Shown: positions 15,733 to 23,979, counted from the first letter of the stretch. The stretch is 36,596 nucleotides of DNA from Clostridiaceae bacterium (GCA_012519745.1 JAAYPO010000116.1:1-36596); one strand, 5' to 3'. Program-made: numbers and translations. The notes: generated by a model not told the origin, from the sequence alone.

Positions 15733-16371
15733 TCAAACCTGCCGGATAAAGCCAAGGACCATTTCCAACTGATGTCTGACATCCTTCCAGACCTCGTCGA
15801 CAGGTTTGGATGCATCAATGGTTTTGATCCTGTCAGAGTACTTCGCCGCCAGTTCTTTATATCCGTCATAGACTCTTCTGTGAAATTCCATCACTTCATT
15901 TTCTATCCTGTCACCGGCCGCGGCTGTCATTCTCCTTTTGAGCCCTATTTCGGGATCAAGGTCGAAAAAGAAAGTAATATCAGGCATCATGCCGTCTATC
16001 GCAGTAGTCGTTATTTTCTCGAGCATATCCATATCAAGACCTCTCCCATAGCCCTGATAGGCAAAAAATGAATCTGTATAGCGGTCGCATATAACTGTCT
16101 GTCCTTTGGCGACAGTCGGCTTGATGACCTGCTCCACCAACTGCGCCCTCGCTGCCGAGTACAGAAGCAGTTCCGTTACATTGTGCATCTCTGTGTAGGC
16201 AGGATCCAATATAATAGAGCGTATACTCTCGCTGATGCGTGTACCTCCGGGCTCTCTCGTTAAAAGGACTTTACAGCCCAAGGACGACATGTGCTCCATC
16301 ATGTTCCTTATCTGAGTTGTCTTCCCGCTTCCATCAGTACCTTCGATAGTAATAAAAAGTCCTCTGTTCAT
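15733..16371 (-). CDS. tmk: Thymidylate kinase
   Basis: Tmk phosphorylates dTMP to dTDP. The 212-aa product has the P-loop EGTDGSGKTTQ at about 9-19, the DRYTDS region (about 90-96) with a preceding LLLYSAARAQ, and the lid segment. The DRY/DR motif is intact. The start at ATG 16371 is set by GAAAGG upstream and by the family start MNRGLFITIEG. The open frame continues 65 codons further upstream, but that stretch is the reverse reading of three 58-bp repeats and is not native. It heads the tmk-darA-yaaR-holB-ricT cluster. Confidence 0.96.
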   Translation of the reverse strand: MNRGLFITIEGTDGSGKTTQIRNMMEHMSSLGCKVLLTREPGGTRISESIRSIILDPAYTEMHNVTELLLYSAARAQLVEQVIKPTVAKGQTVICDRYTDSFFAYQGYGRGLDMDMLEKITTTAIDGMMPDITFFFDLDPEIGLKRRMTAAAGDRIENEVMEFHRRVYDGYKELAAKYSDRIKTIDASKPVDEVWKDVRHQLEMVLGFIRQV

Positions 16372-16383
16372 AGAAACACCTTT

Positions 16384-16557
16384 CAATGTATGGGGACACT
16401 TCTTTGCATGATGCAAGTCTCGGGGGCCAAGAAATGTCGTCCAATGTATGGGGACACTTCTTTGCACGATGCAAGTCTTTGTGGACAAGAAATGTCGTCC
16501 GCTGTATGGGGACACTTCTTTGCACGATGCAAGTCTCCGGGGCCAAGAAATGTCCCC
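16384..16557. repeat. Three tandem 58-bp units with REP-like hairpins
   Basis: Units begin at 16384, 16442 and 16500 with an exact period of 58. Each carries GGGGACACTTCTT and, about 25 bases on, AAGAAATGTC, which pair as a hairpin; in the third unit the right arm ends TGTCCCC, giving the full stem with one mismatch. A smaller palindrome TGCACGATGCA lies in the loop. The units differ at a handful of positions. They lie in the tmk 5' region, so they would be in its leader if transcription starts upstream. Confidence 0.9.
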
Positions 16558-16674
16558 TAATATCATTATACTCTATTGCGGCCGCCTATGCACCCCTTTT
16601 TTCCCTGCATTAGGCGGTGCTCGACCGGCAGCACCTTGTGTTTCCTGCTTCGAAGTCCTTTTGACCTGCAGTCA
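16558..16674. other. speA-tmk intergenic remainder with hairpin and -10-like site
   Basis: CCGCCTA (about 16583-16589) and TAGGCGG (about 16610-16616) form an inverted repeat extended by TGCA on each side around a C/T-rich loop, a possible terminator or attenuator downstream of speA on the minus strand. A minus-strand TATAAT lies at 16565-16570 but has no good -35 at 17 bp, so a tmk promoter is only possible. ACCGGCAGCAC and TTTCCTGCTTC near 16623-16650 match fragments in the metG-tatD gap. Confidence 0.4.
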
Positions 16675-18162
16675 TCATCTCTTGATCACGGCAACTGTTC
16701 CGCCGCCGCTTATGCCGTGCACCCTGCCGCCTGCCTGGATCACTCCCGTCAGAAGGTCCGCGGCATCACGCGAAATGGCCTCTCCCGGGCACACCAGCGG
16801 TATCCCCGGAGGATACGGCGCAATTATCCCTTTGCTTATCCTGCCTGCCGCGTTCTCGAGCCTGACCCTTTCTGCCTCTGCATTCAATATATCCGAAGGC
16901 TCAAGCTCATAGCGGTTATTTCCCATAATGGCGTGCATATTTCTCATACAGTTATGAACGCGCTCACCAAATACAGAAAAAGCTTGTTCCTTTTTCAGCC
17001 GTGTATCCACATCCCGGCCAAAAGACTTCCCTGCGGCCTGCCGCAGCTCTTCCAGCGCCGCAAACAGTATTCCCACCCTTTCCGGACTGTCAGCCGCCGT
17101 GCAGATAAACACCACATTGGAAGCATCCGACATTTCCGATTGAATATTATACCTTTGTCTCAATATCCTCTCTGCTTCGAAGCCTGTCATGCCAAGCTTC
17201 CCCACATTGACAGTGAGCCGCGTCGCATCGTGATCGAAGCCCGGCACGGCGGCTTTGTCAAGGATCATCTCTCTGCCTCCGAAACTGTTCCGGCATGCCT
17301 CCAACGAATCAAGGAGACTGTCCAGCAGCCTCGTGCCCTGTCTTTGCATTATCGCTCTTGCTATGTCCAGAAAGGCCATGATCATGTAAGAAGGGCTGGT
17401 AGTCTGATACATCTCCAGAAAATATTCGAGTCTTCCCATGTCTGCCCTGTCCGAGCCTATGTGCAGATATGCCCCCTGAGTAAATGCAGGCAGCGTTTTG
17501 TGCGCACTTTGGATGCAAATATCAGCCCCGGCTTCCAGAGCGCTCACCGGCAGCCTCCTGTTGAATGCAAAATGGGGACCATGGGCTTCATCCACTATAA
17601 GTACCTTATTCTTCGAATGAACGATCTTTGCGATTTCCTCAATATCACAGCATATGCCGTAATAATTTGGTCTTGTTATTAGAACACCTGCTGCATCCGG
17701 GATATCATCAAGTGCCCTGCACACTTCCCAGGGAGTGATCCCGGTGCATATACCAAATGTATTTGTGTACCCCGGCATCATGTAGTATGGCCTGACACCG
17801 GCAATAAGCATGCCGTTTATAACGGCACTGTGACTGTCCCTGCCGACAATGAGATGCTGCCCCGGTCTGCATACGGCCGATATTGCCGCGTGAATACCGA
17901 CAGTGCTCCCATTTACGAGGAAGTAACTCCTTTCAGCCCCAAACGCCCCGGCTGCGAGCTCCTGCGCTTTTGCAATGATACCGGATGGATCGTGGAGATC
18001 GTCCAGCCCAGGTATTTCTGTAAGATCTAATTTTTCTATACTGGAAAGAAATTCCTCAGGTATGCCGCAGCCAAGCTTGTGGCCGGGCATGTGGAAGGGA
18101 AGCGCACCGGAATCCGTATAAGCCCTTATGGCATTGTATACAGGTGTGTTCCAATTGCTGAT
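16675..18162 (-). CDS. speA: Orn/Lys/Arg decarboxylase family protein (YaaO/SpeA-like), apparent ATC start
   Basis: A fold-I PLP-dependent decarboxylase, probably for arginine (polyamine synthesis via agmatine) or lysine; substrate cannot be read from sequence. It has MPGHK (about 25-29), NGSTVGIHAA, VDEAHG (about 190-195), and SAHK with the PLP lysine near K222. The smaller C-terminal domain ends GGRVHGISGGGTVAV. An ATG-only call begins at MPGHK (18090), but the frame is conserved upstream: WNTPVYNAIRAY then SGALPFH. No ATG, GTG or TTG exists between the coaX stop and MPGHK. ATC at 18160-18162 lies exactly 7 bases after AGGGAG. I take that as the start (495 aa). It precedes tmk, like yaaO in B. 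subtilis. Confidence 0.85.
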   Translation of the reverse strand: MSNWNTPVYNAIRAYTDSGALPFHMPGHKLGCGIPEEFLSSIEKLDLTEIPGLDDLHDPSGIIAKAQELAAGAFGAERSYFLVNGSTVGIHAAISAVCRPGQHLIVGRDSHSAVINGMLIAGVRPYYMMPGYTNTFGICTGITPWEVCRALDDIPDAAGVLITRPNYYGICCDIEEIAKIVHSKNKVLIVDEAHGPHFAFNRRLPVSALEAGADICIQSAHKTLPAFTQGAYLHIGSDRADMGRLEYFLEMYQTTSPSYMIMAFLDIARAIMQRQGTRLLDSLLDSLEACRNSFGGREMILDKAAVPGFDHDATRLTVNVGKLGMTGFEAERILRQRYNIQSEMSDASNVVFICTAADSPERVGILFAALEELRQAAGKSFGRDVDTRLKKEQAFSVFGERVHNCMRNMHAIMGNNRYELEPSDILNAEAERVRLENAAGRISKGIIAPYPPGIPLVCPGEAISRDAADLLTGVIQAGGRVHGISGGGTVAVIKR

Positions 18163-18176
18163 TTTTACTCTCCCTT

Positions 18177-18953
18177 TCAGGCCTCCGCCTTATTTTTTTC
18201 GTATATGATCCGAAGTCCTTCAAGCACAAGACGACCGTTGACCTCATCTATGGACTCTGTCTCCGGCGCAATAAATTTGGCAAGTCCGCCGGTGGCGATG
18301 ACTTTTATGTTGTCTTCCTTCATCTCCTGCTTGATCTTGCTTACGATGTGGTTTATCTGTCCCACATATCCGTGGAATATACCTGACTGCATACTGACAG
18401 ATGTGTTTCGGCCTATGACCGCATCATGCTTTGCCAGGTCTATCCGCGGGAGCTTTGCAGTCCTCTGATACAAAGCCTCGGCTGATATGAGTATGCCCGG
18501 ACAGATGGCTCCTCCAAGGAATTCTCCCCTTGAGGATATGGCATTGAATGTAGTGGCAGTGCCGAAGTCCACTACTATCACAGGGCCGCCGTAGAGCTCA
18601 TAGGCTGCCACGGCATTGACGATCCTGTCTGCGCCAAGCTCCCGGGGGTTCTCGTATTTTATGTTGATGCCGGTTTTTATCCCCGGTCCGATTATTATCG
18701 GATCCTTTTTCATATATCTCTCTATGGCATGTTCAAATGAGAACATGATGGGAGGCACTACAGAAGATATTATCACGGCTTCGACATCTGATATGTCAAG
18801 CTTTTCGTAATTGAAAAAATTAACGAAGTACATGCCAAACTCATCTGCTGTCCATCCTCTGTTGGTAGCCAGCTTCCAGTGAGCTATGAGCTTCCTTTCT
18901 TTATATACTCCAAAACGGATATTGGTATTTCCAACATTTATAGCAAGAAGCAA
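18177..18953 (-). CDS. coaX: Type III pantothenate kinase
   Basis: CoaX catalyses the first step of coenzyme A synthesis, pantothenate to 4'-phosphopantothenate, and is insensitive to CoA feedback. The 258-aa protein has the ASKHA signatures: NVGNTN at residues 6-11, SSVVPP near 63-68, GPGIKTGINIKYENPRELGADRI (about 90-112) with the catalytic Asp in GADR, VVDFGTATTF near 125-134 and ATGGLAKFI near 222-230. The first motif is usually DxGNT; here that Asp reads Asn. The start is TTG at 18953, with GGAGGA about 8 bases upstream. Its TGA is 14 bases before the speA start, so the two are probably co-transcribed. Confidence 0.94.
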   Translation of the reverse strand: MLLAINVGNTNIRFGVYKERKLIAHWKLATNRGWTADEFGMYFVNFFNYEKLDISDVEAVIISSVVPPIMFSFEHAIERYMKKDPIIIGPGIKTGINIKYENPRELGADRIVNAVAAYELYGGPVIVVDFGTATTFNAISSRGEFLGGAICPGILISAEALYQRTAKLPRIDLAKHDAVIGRNTSVSMQSGIFHGYVGQINHIVSKIKQEMKEDNIKVIATGGLAKFIAPETESIDEVNGRLVLEGLRIIYEKNKAEA

Positions 18954-19022
18954 CTGTCATTCCTCCAAATCATCCTGCAGTGCATCGGCAAAAAATCCAT
19001 CGCCTCGTCCTCATAACACCTC

Positions 19023-19529
19023 TTATAAAAACTTGAGGCTTCTGATTTCCTTTATTTCCAGCTCGATTTCCTTCTCAAGTCTTATTATGTCCCGCTTTAT
19101 ATCTTCTATCGTTTCATCCGCCCTGTTTCTATGGATATTTGAATGACGGCCGTAGGCAGTTCCGCCGTACTGTCTTGACTTGGTATCCTTGTCCGCGTCC
19201 CTGTTGCGGTCGCGGTAATATCCTCTGGAATTATCCCTGCTGCGCCCTTCGGAGCTTCTTTGCCCATGGCTGTTGCTTCTCGGACCGGATTGATGCTGTC
19301 CGTGTCGGGATGCCTCTTTATTCTGAGTCTGTGTATCTTTTTTAGCTGGATTCTGCGTATCAGAATTCCTTGGTCCGCCCCTCTGGCGACCCTGGTACTG
19401 GCCCTTTGTGTTGTGATCCTGATTGTTCTGACGGCTGCGCTGCTCGTTCCTTGGCTGTGTGTTTTGGACCTTGTCCGAATTTGCAGAACCACCGGTCACA
19501 GTCTGGTTATCATTACTCTTACTGACCAT
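19023..19529 (-). CDS. Arg/Gln/Asn/Gly-rich disordered protein with C-terminal helix
   Basis: Not recognised. The 168-aa product is almost wholly low complexity (Q, N, R, G, S, D) for about 135 residues, with basic clusters such as RGYYRDRNRDADKD. It ends in a charged amphipathic helix, ETIEDIKRDIIRLEKEIELE at about 139-158, then IKEIRSLKF. The disordered, arginine-rich body recalls RNA-binding tails of RNA helicases and ribonucleases, but no folded domain is present. The ATG follows GGAGG at 6 bases. It lies between the amidohydrolase and coaX on the same strand. The strong ribosome site and ordered C-terminus argue for a real gene. Confidence 0.75.
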   Translation of the reverse strand: MVSKSNDNQTVTGGSANSDKVQNTQPRNEQRSRQNNQDHNTKGQYQGRQRGGPRNSDTQNPAKKDTQTQNKEASRHGQHQSGPRSNSHGQRSSEGRSRDNSRGYYRDRNRDADKDTKSRQYGGTAYGRHSNIHRNRADETIEDIKRDIIRLEKEIELEIKEIRSLKFL

Positions 19530-19580
19530 TCTAAACCTCCATTAATAGTAAAGCAATGTATCTATTGTATTTTAAATGGA

Positions 19581-20375
19581 TCAACAAGTCAACCCCAGCA
19601 GTCTGGCGGCGTTTCCACCCATTATTGCATTTCTGACCTCATCGGTCAGGTCCATGTTCCTGAACCTTTCCGTCTCGGTATATTGATTGCCCCAAGGTGA
19701 GTCTGATGCAAAAAGCAGCCTGTGATACCCATGCTCCGAAAGCATCCGTCTGAATTGCTCCGGACTCATCTCATGCAGACTGAAGGAGGTATCAAAAAAT
19801 ATGTCCTCTCCTACAAGGTAACGCTCCACGTCATCCCAGTATTCAAATCCACCCATATGCGCGGCAACAATGGTGGCACCGGCCATCGTCTCAAGGGCCC
19901 TCCTCATCCTGTCAGGTGTGCAGTGGTAGGGCTCAGGCATTCCCAGATCCCCTCCTGCATGAAAGATGATTATGAATCCAAGCTCGGCTGCCTTTTCGTA
20001 GATAGGGTACATTTTGGGGTCATCCACATAAAAATCCTGGTACTCGGGATGAAATTTGATTCCCTTGAGCCCTGCAGTCTTCATGTCTTTCAGCTGGTCC
20101 TCCCAGTCCGGACTGTCCGGATGCACAGAGCCAAATGCCATTATTTCATCATCCTGGATGGAGGATGACCACTGTGTTATCCTTCTGGTCTGGCTTGGTT
20201 TTGTCGCTATATTTAGAATCAGTGATTTGTCTATGCCTGCCCTTTTCATCGATGCCTTCATCCCTGCTACGGTGCCATCGGACATCAGCGGCAGATCTGC
20301 GGCTTTTGAAAGCGATTCGGTAGCCCTTCGGGCGATGTCGTCAGGAAAGCAATGAACATGAAAATCAATAACCAT
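19581..20375 (-). CDS. Amidohydrolase family protein (amidohydrolase-2/ACMSD type)
   Basis: A 264-aa TIM-barrel metal hydrolase or decarboxylase. Visible ligands are DFHVHCFP (HxH near residues 6-8), FHPEYQDF near 113-120, FHAGG near 140-144, AAHMGG near 177-182 and FASDSPWG near 222-229. The family includes ACMSD-like decarboxylases and several aromatic-acid hydrolases, so the substrate cannot be stated. It lies downstream of birA on the same strand with about 50 bases between. Nothing in the neighbours identifies its pathway. Confidence 0.85.
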   Translation of the reverse strand: MVIDFHVHCFPDDIARRATESLSKAADLPLMSDGTVAGMKASMKRAGIDKSLILNIATKPSQTRRITQWSSSIQDDEIMAFGSVHPDSPDWEDQLKDMKTAGLKGIKFHPEYQDFYVDDPKMYPIYEKAAELGFIIIFHAGGDLGMPEPYHCTPDRMRRALETMAGATIVAAHMGGFEYWDDVERYLVGEDIFFDTSFSLHEMSPEQFRRMLSEHGYHRLLFASDSPWGNQYTETERFRNMDLTDEVRNAIMGGNAARLLGLTC

Positions 20376-20426
20376 TATACTGCTCCAATCATTTTATACT
20401 TAGATAATACTCCAACATGCAAGCTA

Positions 20427-21452
20427 TCATATGTATCCATACATACCTCTTACAGAAACCTCCCCGGAGATAAGCCCGCGGCGTATCCCATCACTGCAGT
20501 CCACCAACAGTCTGCCGTCCTCGGTGATATCTATGGCGGTCCCTGTGTACTCCACATCTCTGAGTGTAAAGCGGACCTCTTTGCCGATGGTAGCGGAGTA
20601 TTCCCTCCACATGTCAAGTATCACACTGTTTTTTCCATCGAGGATATCCAGCAGCACTGCATCCATCTCCCGCAGCAAAGCGCGGATCAATGCAAGCCTT
20701 CCGCCGCTGTTGTCTTTGGCGCCTGTACACGCGGATCGGCTGTTGAGGTCATTTAGCTCCATAAGGACCGAGGTTGCCCTGTCCTGTAATTCATCAGGAA
20801 AATCTGAGGCCTCATGAGAATAATTTATGCCTATGCCAAGCACAATGTAGTTCACTCTGTCAGTCTCACAATTCATCTCCAGCAATATCCCGCATAATTT
20901 TTTACCTCCGGCTACGATGTCGTTAGGCCACTTGATGCCTGTTTCAAGGCCGGCGGCTCCATATATGGCCCTGACTGCCGCCACAGCCGCAGCCAGTGTG
21001 AATATTTGTGTCTCGGCAGGCGCCATTGGAGGCCTCAGTACTATAGAGAGATATATTCCTTTGTCCGGAGTCGATTCCCAGCTTCTGCCAAGCCTTCCCC
21101 TGCCCTGGGTCTGCCGGGAGGCCATGACCGTCAGCCCGTCGACACAACCCTCGGCAGCCAGTCTGGCAGCCTGTACATTGGTTGATGCAAGCGCATCATA
21201 GCACAGGACTTCTCTACCGACGATGCTGGTGCCAAGGTCATTTTCTATTTCAAATGAATTGATCGGTCCATCAGATGCAATAAGCCTGTAACCTTTTCTC
21301 GATGCTGCCTCTATCGTGTAGCCCTCTGCTCTTAGTTCCTTTATATATTTCCATGCGGCAGTCCTTGAAAATCCGAAGCGCTCTCCCAGCTCAGCCCCGC
21401 TTACATAGTCGGGAGCGGCTTCCCTCAGAAGCGTCAATATCTCATATTTCAT
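20427..21452 (-). CDS. birA: Bifunctional biotin-protein ligase / biotin operon repressor
   Basis: BirA attaches biotin to carboxylase carrier proteins through biotinyl-5'-AMP and, with its N-terminal helix-turn-helix, can repress biotin genes. The 341-aa protein has a winged HTH (about 1-60, SGAELGERFGFSRTAAWKYI), then the catalytic domain with QGRGRLGRSW (about 110-119), GIKWPNDI (about 167-174) and GIGINYSH, and a C-terminal SH3-like domain. The start at ATG 21452 has GGGAGG upstream, and an earlier ATG is not needed. It overlaps the end of the upstream 211-aa gene by 11 bases, implying coupled translation. Confidence 0.94.
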   Translation of the reverse strand: MKYEILTLLREAAPDYVSGAELGERFGFSRTAAWKYIKELRAEGYTIEAASRKGYRLIASDGPINSFEIENDLGTSIVGREVLCYDALASTNVQAARLAAEGCVDGLTVMASRQTQGRGRLGRSWESTPDKGIYLSIVLRPPMAPAETQIFTLAAAVAAVRAIYGAAGLETGIKWPNDIVAGGKKLCGILLEMNCETDRVNYIVLGIGINYSHEASDFPDELQDRATSVLMELNDLNSRSACTGAKDNSGGRLALIRALLREMDAVLLDILDGKNSVILDMWREYSATIGKEVRFTLRDVEYTGTAIDITEDGRLLVDCSDGIRRGLISGEVSVRGMYGYI

Positions 21453-22077
21453 CATGTCCTCCCGGGTCCGGGGTCCTGAACGTATACACCCTTTGTCCCC
21501 CGTTTGCCCTGAAAACGGCATATGCGCCGTCGAATCCGCCTATGGTCTCGGCCTTTCCGTTATCGCAGAGCCACTTGAAGTACAGATAGAGCAATGTGTC
21601 ATTCAAATCACCCTGCTCATCCCTCAAATATTCCATCAGATTGTTGAAGTACAGTTCCTGTGAGTTTTCATAGAGCACGGGGGTATCGAGCATTTTCCCT
21701 GATACGCTGATATTTTCCCCCAATATGGTACTGGTGACAAGAACCTCGGGGAATCTGTACTCACCAAAGGTATAATTGCCTATGGGTATTATGGAAGCTT
21801 TATAAAGCTCCATTACCTGAGGGTACGACAGACCTGCCTCATACAGGCTGCGGTCGGCAGCAAAACAGTATTTTGGATCGATCTCCAGCTTGAGACATCT
21901 ATATGCGCCGGATGTATATTTGTCATATTCATCACGGGGATTGAGCAATGCGGCAATGCATTTCCTGCTGCTGCCGTCGATAACCGTTTCCCGGCTGTAC
22001 CACTCGGAAAGTTTTAAGCCGCATTCTACGGCATACCCTGCTTTATTGGCAGGTATGTAAAAATAGACCTCTACCAA
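21442..22077 (-). CDS. Uncharacterised 211-aa protein coupled to birA
   Basis: I do not recognise this family. It is soluble, with no signal peptide or membrane helix. The first half (VYFYIPANKAGYAVECGLKL, then CIAALLNPRDEY and CLKLEIDPKYCFAADRSLY) has the rhythm of ADP-ribosyltransferase-like folds, where a short helix opens onto a strand; this is a weak structural impression only. The middle has FPEVLVTSTI, and the end has LLYLYFKWLCDNGKAETIGG. The start is TTG at 22077 after GGAGGTGAAGGG. Its 3' end overlaps birA by 11 bases, so the two are translated together. A role near biotin is possible from context alone. Confidence 0.75.
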   Translation of the reverse strand: MVEVYFYIPANKAGYAVECGLKLSEWYSRETVIDGSSRKCIAALLNPRDEYDKYTSGAYRCLKLEIDPKYCFAADRSLYEAGLSYPQVMELYKASIIPIGNYTFGEYRFPEVLVTSTILGENISVSGKMLDTPVLYENSQELYFNNLMEYLRDEQGDLNDTLLYLYFKWLCDNGKAETIGGFDGAYAVFRANGGQRVYTFRTPDPGGHDEI

Positions 22078-22140
22078 CCCTTCACCTCCAGTGTCATGCT
22101 GTTTGAAGCAGCAGTCCTGCTGTGTACATGCCTGCTTCGC

Positions 22141-23241
22141 CTATGCCTGGACTTTTCTGAATATATCCTCTATGTCTTGTGCCTGAACAGGCCTGATATT
22201 GTATGTGGTGCTTCGCTGTGACATCGTTATGGCTGCATACTTTGAAATCTCTGCATCACTCAGACCTGGTGCCCGCCCTATCAGTGATGCTATCAAGGCA
22301 TCAAATCCATTGATATCGGCCAAGCCCAGCAAGGCAAGTACATTATCTGTCTTTTCTGCCCCATGGCTATAGTTGAATCTCAGGTATTCCGCCATCAGAT
22401 ATCCGTTTGCTCTGCCGTGGGGGATATTTTTGAAATATGTGTAGTTGTACCCTGCACCGTGTACTATCGTGGTCCCGGTTTGGGCAATGACCATTCCGCC
22501 AAGCATCGATGCGTAAAGAAGTTTCCCGCGCACCTCACGGCTTATCGCTCCGTTTTGAAGGTGCTCCTTGCATTCCCCAAAGAGCCGTATGCCCTCCTGT
22601 GCCAAAATATCGCTGGCAGGTGTGCTCCTGTTGCTCAGATATCCCTCTATGCAATGCGACAGTGCATCTATCGCAGTGTTCACCGTAACAGCGGCGGGCT
22701 GAGTTTCGGTATAGACCGGGTCAAGGAATGCAATTGCCGGGAATGTGTCTGGAGTGCCGAAGCTTCCCTTTGTCTGTGCCTCATTTCTGGTCAGTACGGA
22801 ATATGGTGTTACTTCGCTGCCGGTACCGGCTGTAGTCGGGATAGCAATAGTGGTAAGCGGCTTGTTTTTAAAGCTGTTGTCAAACAGCTCATCCGCCTCG
22901 ATATCATTCGTGGCAAGCACAGCTATGGCTTTTGCCGCATCCAGCGGCGAGCCTCCGCCTATGCCGATCACAAAGCCGGCTCCGTACCGCCGAGCTGCTG
23001 CGCCTCCTTCACCTACATTAGCGGTGGAAGGGTTGTTTTCGACCTTGTCAAATATCATATGATCTATATTGAGACTTTTTAAGACTTCGCATATATCGTC
23101 CAATGCTCCGCTTGTCTTTGCCGAACTGCCGCCGGTGACGATCATCGCCTTTTTGCCGAAAGCCTCCAGCTCGCTTCCGTATTGCTTGACACAACCTTCT
23201 CCAAAATATGCCTTGACAGGCATGTGAAATTTAAACTGCAT
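22141..23241 (-). CDS. Iron-containing alcohol dehydrogenase
   Basis: A 366-aa group III (Fe-dependent) alcohol dehydrogenase, reducing an aldehyde or oxidising an alcohol with NAD(P)H. The N-terminal dinucleotide domain has AYFGEGCV and GGGSPLDAAKAIAVL (from about 91). GTGSEVTPYSVLT near 138-150 precedes the metal-binding helical domain, with ALSHCIEGYLSN (about 192-203) and IPHGRANGYL (about 271-280). The family resembles butanol and 1,3-propanediol dehydrogenases; substrate unknown. The start at ATG 23241 has AGGAGG 6 bases upstream; the longer in-frame start at 23325 overlaps its own promoter region. Confidence 0.93.
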   Translation of the reverse strand: MQFKFHMPVKAYFGEGCVKQYGSELEAFGKKAMIVTGGSSAKTSGALDDICEVLKSLNIDHMIFDKVENNPSTANVGEGGAAARRYGAGFVIGIGGGSPLDAAKAIAVLATNDIEADELFDNSFKNKPLTTIAIPTTAGTGSEVTPYSVLTRNEAQTKGSFGTPDTFPAIAFLDPVYTETQPAAVTVNTAIDALSHCIEGYLSNRSTPASDILAQEGIRLFGECKEHLQNGAISREVRGKLLYASMLGGMVIAQTGTTIVHGAGYNYTYFKNIPHGRANGYLMAEYLRFNYSHGAEKTDNVLALLGLADINGFDALIASLIGRAPGLSDAEISKYAAITMSQRSTTYNIRPVQAQDIEDIFRKVQA

Positions 23242-23307
23242 TATCCGCCTCCTGTAGTGTTCCTCTATCCTTGATCCACACTCCTCTACATGGAGTATTT
23301 CCTTACT

Positions 23308-23336
23308 ATTATAACCTATTACCAAAATACTGTCGA
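23308..23336 (-). promoter_or_regulatory. Sigma-A promoter for the alcohol dehydrogenase
   Basis: Minus strand TCGACA (23331-23336), 17-bp spacer, TATAAT (23308-23313). The predicted start near 23300 places the in-frame ATG at 23325 outside the transcript. Confidence 0.6.
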
Positions 23337-23407
23337 TTGCTCATCTGTTTTATACATACCCGTCTCCATCGATAAGCTTCCATAAACTGTTATGAAAAAA
23401 ACATCTA

Positions 23408-23436
23408 TTGAATATCTTGGGAATATTACTTATAAT
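23408..23436 (+). promoter_or_regulatory. Sigma-A promoter for the zinc-ribbon gene
   Basis: TTGAAT (23408-23413), 17-bp spacer and a consensus TATAAT (23431-23436). A ribosome-binding site TGGAGG follows at about 23480-23485, before the ATG at 23494. Confidence 0.7.
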
Positions 23437-23493
23437 AGTTATGTAAATGCATTATCATGGATTCATAGGCAAATTTAGAATGGAGGTATTACA

Positions 23494-23964
23494 ATGGCAT
23501 TTCTCGAGAATCTTGGTAAGAAGATTGGTGAAACTGCTCAGGCGGCTGCAAAGAAATCAAGTGAACTAGTTGAGACTACCAAACTGAACGCAAGTATCAA
23601 TGCAGAAGAAGAAAAAATCCACAGGCTCTATTCTCAGATGGGAAAGACTGCATATCAACACTTCAGTGAAACAGGCACCACTGAAGAATACTTAAGAGAA
23701 GCATGCGAGCAGATCGTGGCTCATGAACAGAATATAAAGGAACTGAGAGAAAAAATCGCAGAAGTAAAGGGCATCAAGTCATGCGTTGGCTGTGGAGCTG
23801 AAATGGAGAGATCTCAGGTGTTCTGCTCCAAATGCGGAGCTAAGAATGAAATCCAGCAGGCTGCTCCAGAGGAAGCGGCAGCGCCGTCAGCGGCTTGTCC
23901 CTCATGCGGAGTTGCATTGGCGCCTGGCTCGGCATTCTGCACCAGCTGTGGTACAAAGCTTTAA
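23494..23964 (+). CDS. Helical protein with two C-terminal zinc ribbons
   Basis: A 156-aa cytoplasmic protein. An amphipathic N-terminal helix (MAFLENLGKKIGETAQAAAK) is followed by an apparent coiled coil to about residue 92. Two double-CxxC zinc ribbons follow: CVGCGAEM..FCSKCG (about 97-115) and CPSCGVAL..FCTSCG (about 135-154). This layout is frequent in clostridial zinc-ribbon proteins of unknown role. It is a single gene with its own consensus promoter and a strong terminator, divergent from the alcohol dehydrogenase and convergent with cphA. No enzymatic motif is seen. Confidence 0.9.
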   Translation: MAFLENLGKKIGETAQAAAKKSSELVETTKLNASINAEEEKIHRLYSQMGKTAYQHFSETGTTEEYLREACEQIVAHEQNIKELREKIAEVKGIKSCVGCGAEMERSQVFCSKCGAKNEIQQAAPEEAAAPSAACPSCGVALAPGSAFCTSCGTKL

Positions 23965-23979
23965 TATTTACATATACAG

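Noticed and set aside
16372-16566. N-terminal extension of thymidylate kinase by 65 codons
   Set aside because: The extension is the reverse reading of three 58-bp repeats. The family start and a ribosome-binding site lie at 16371.
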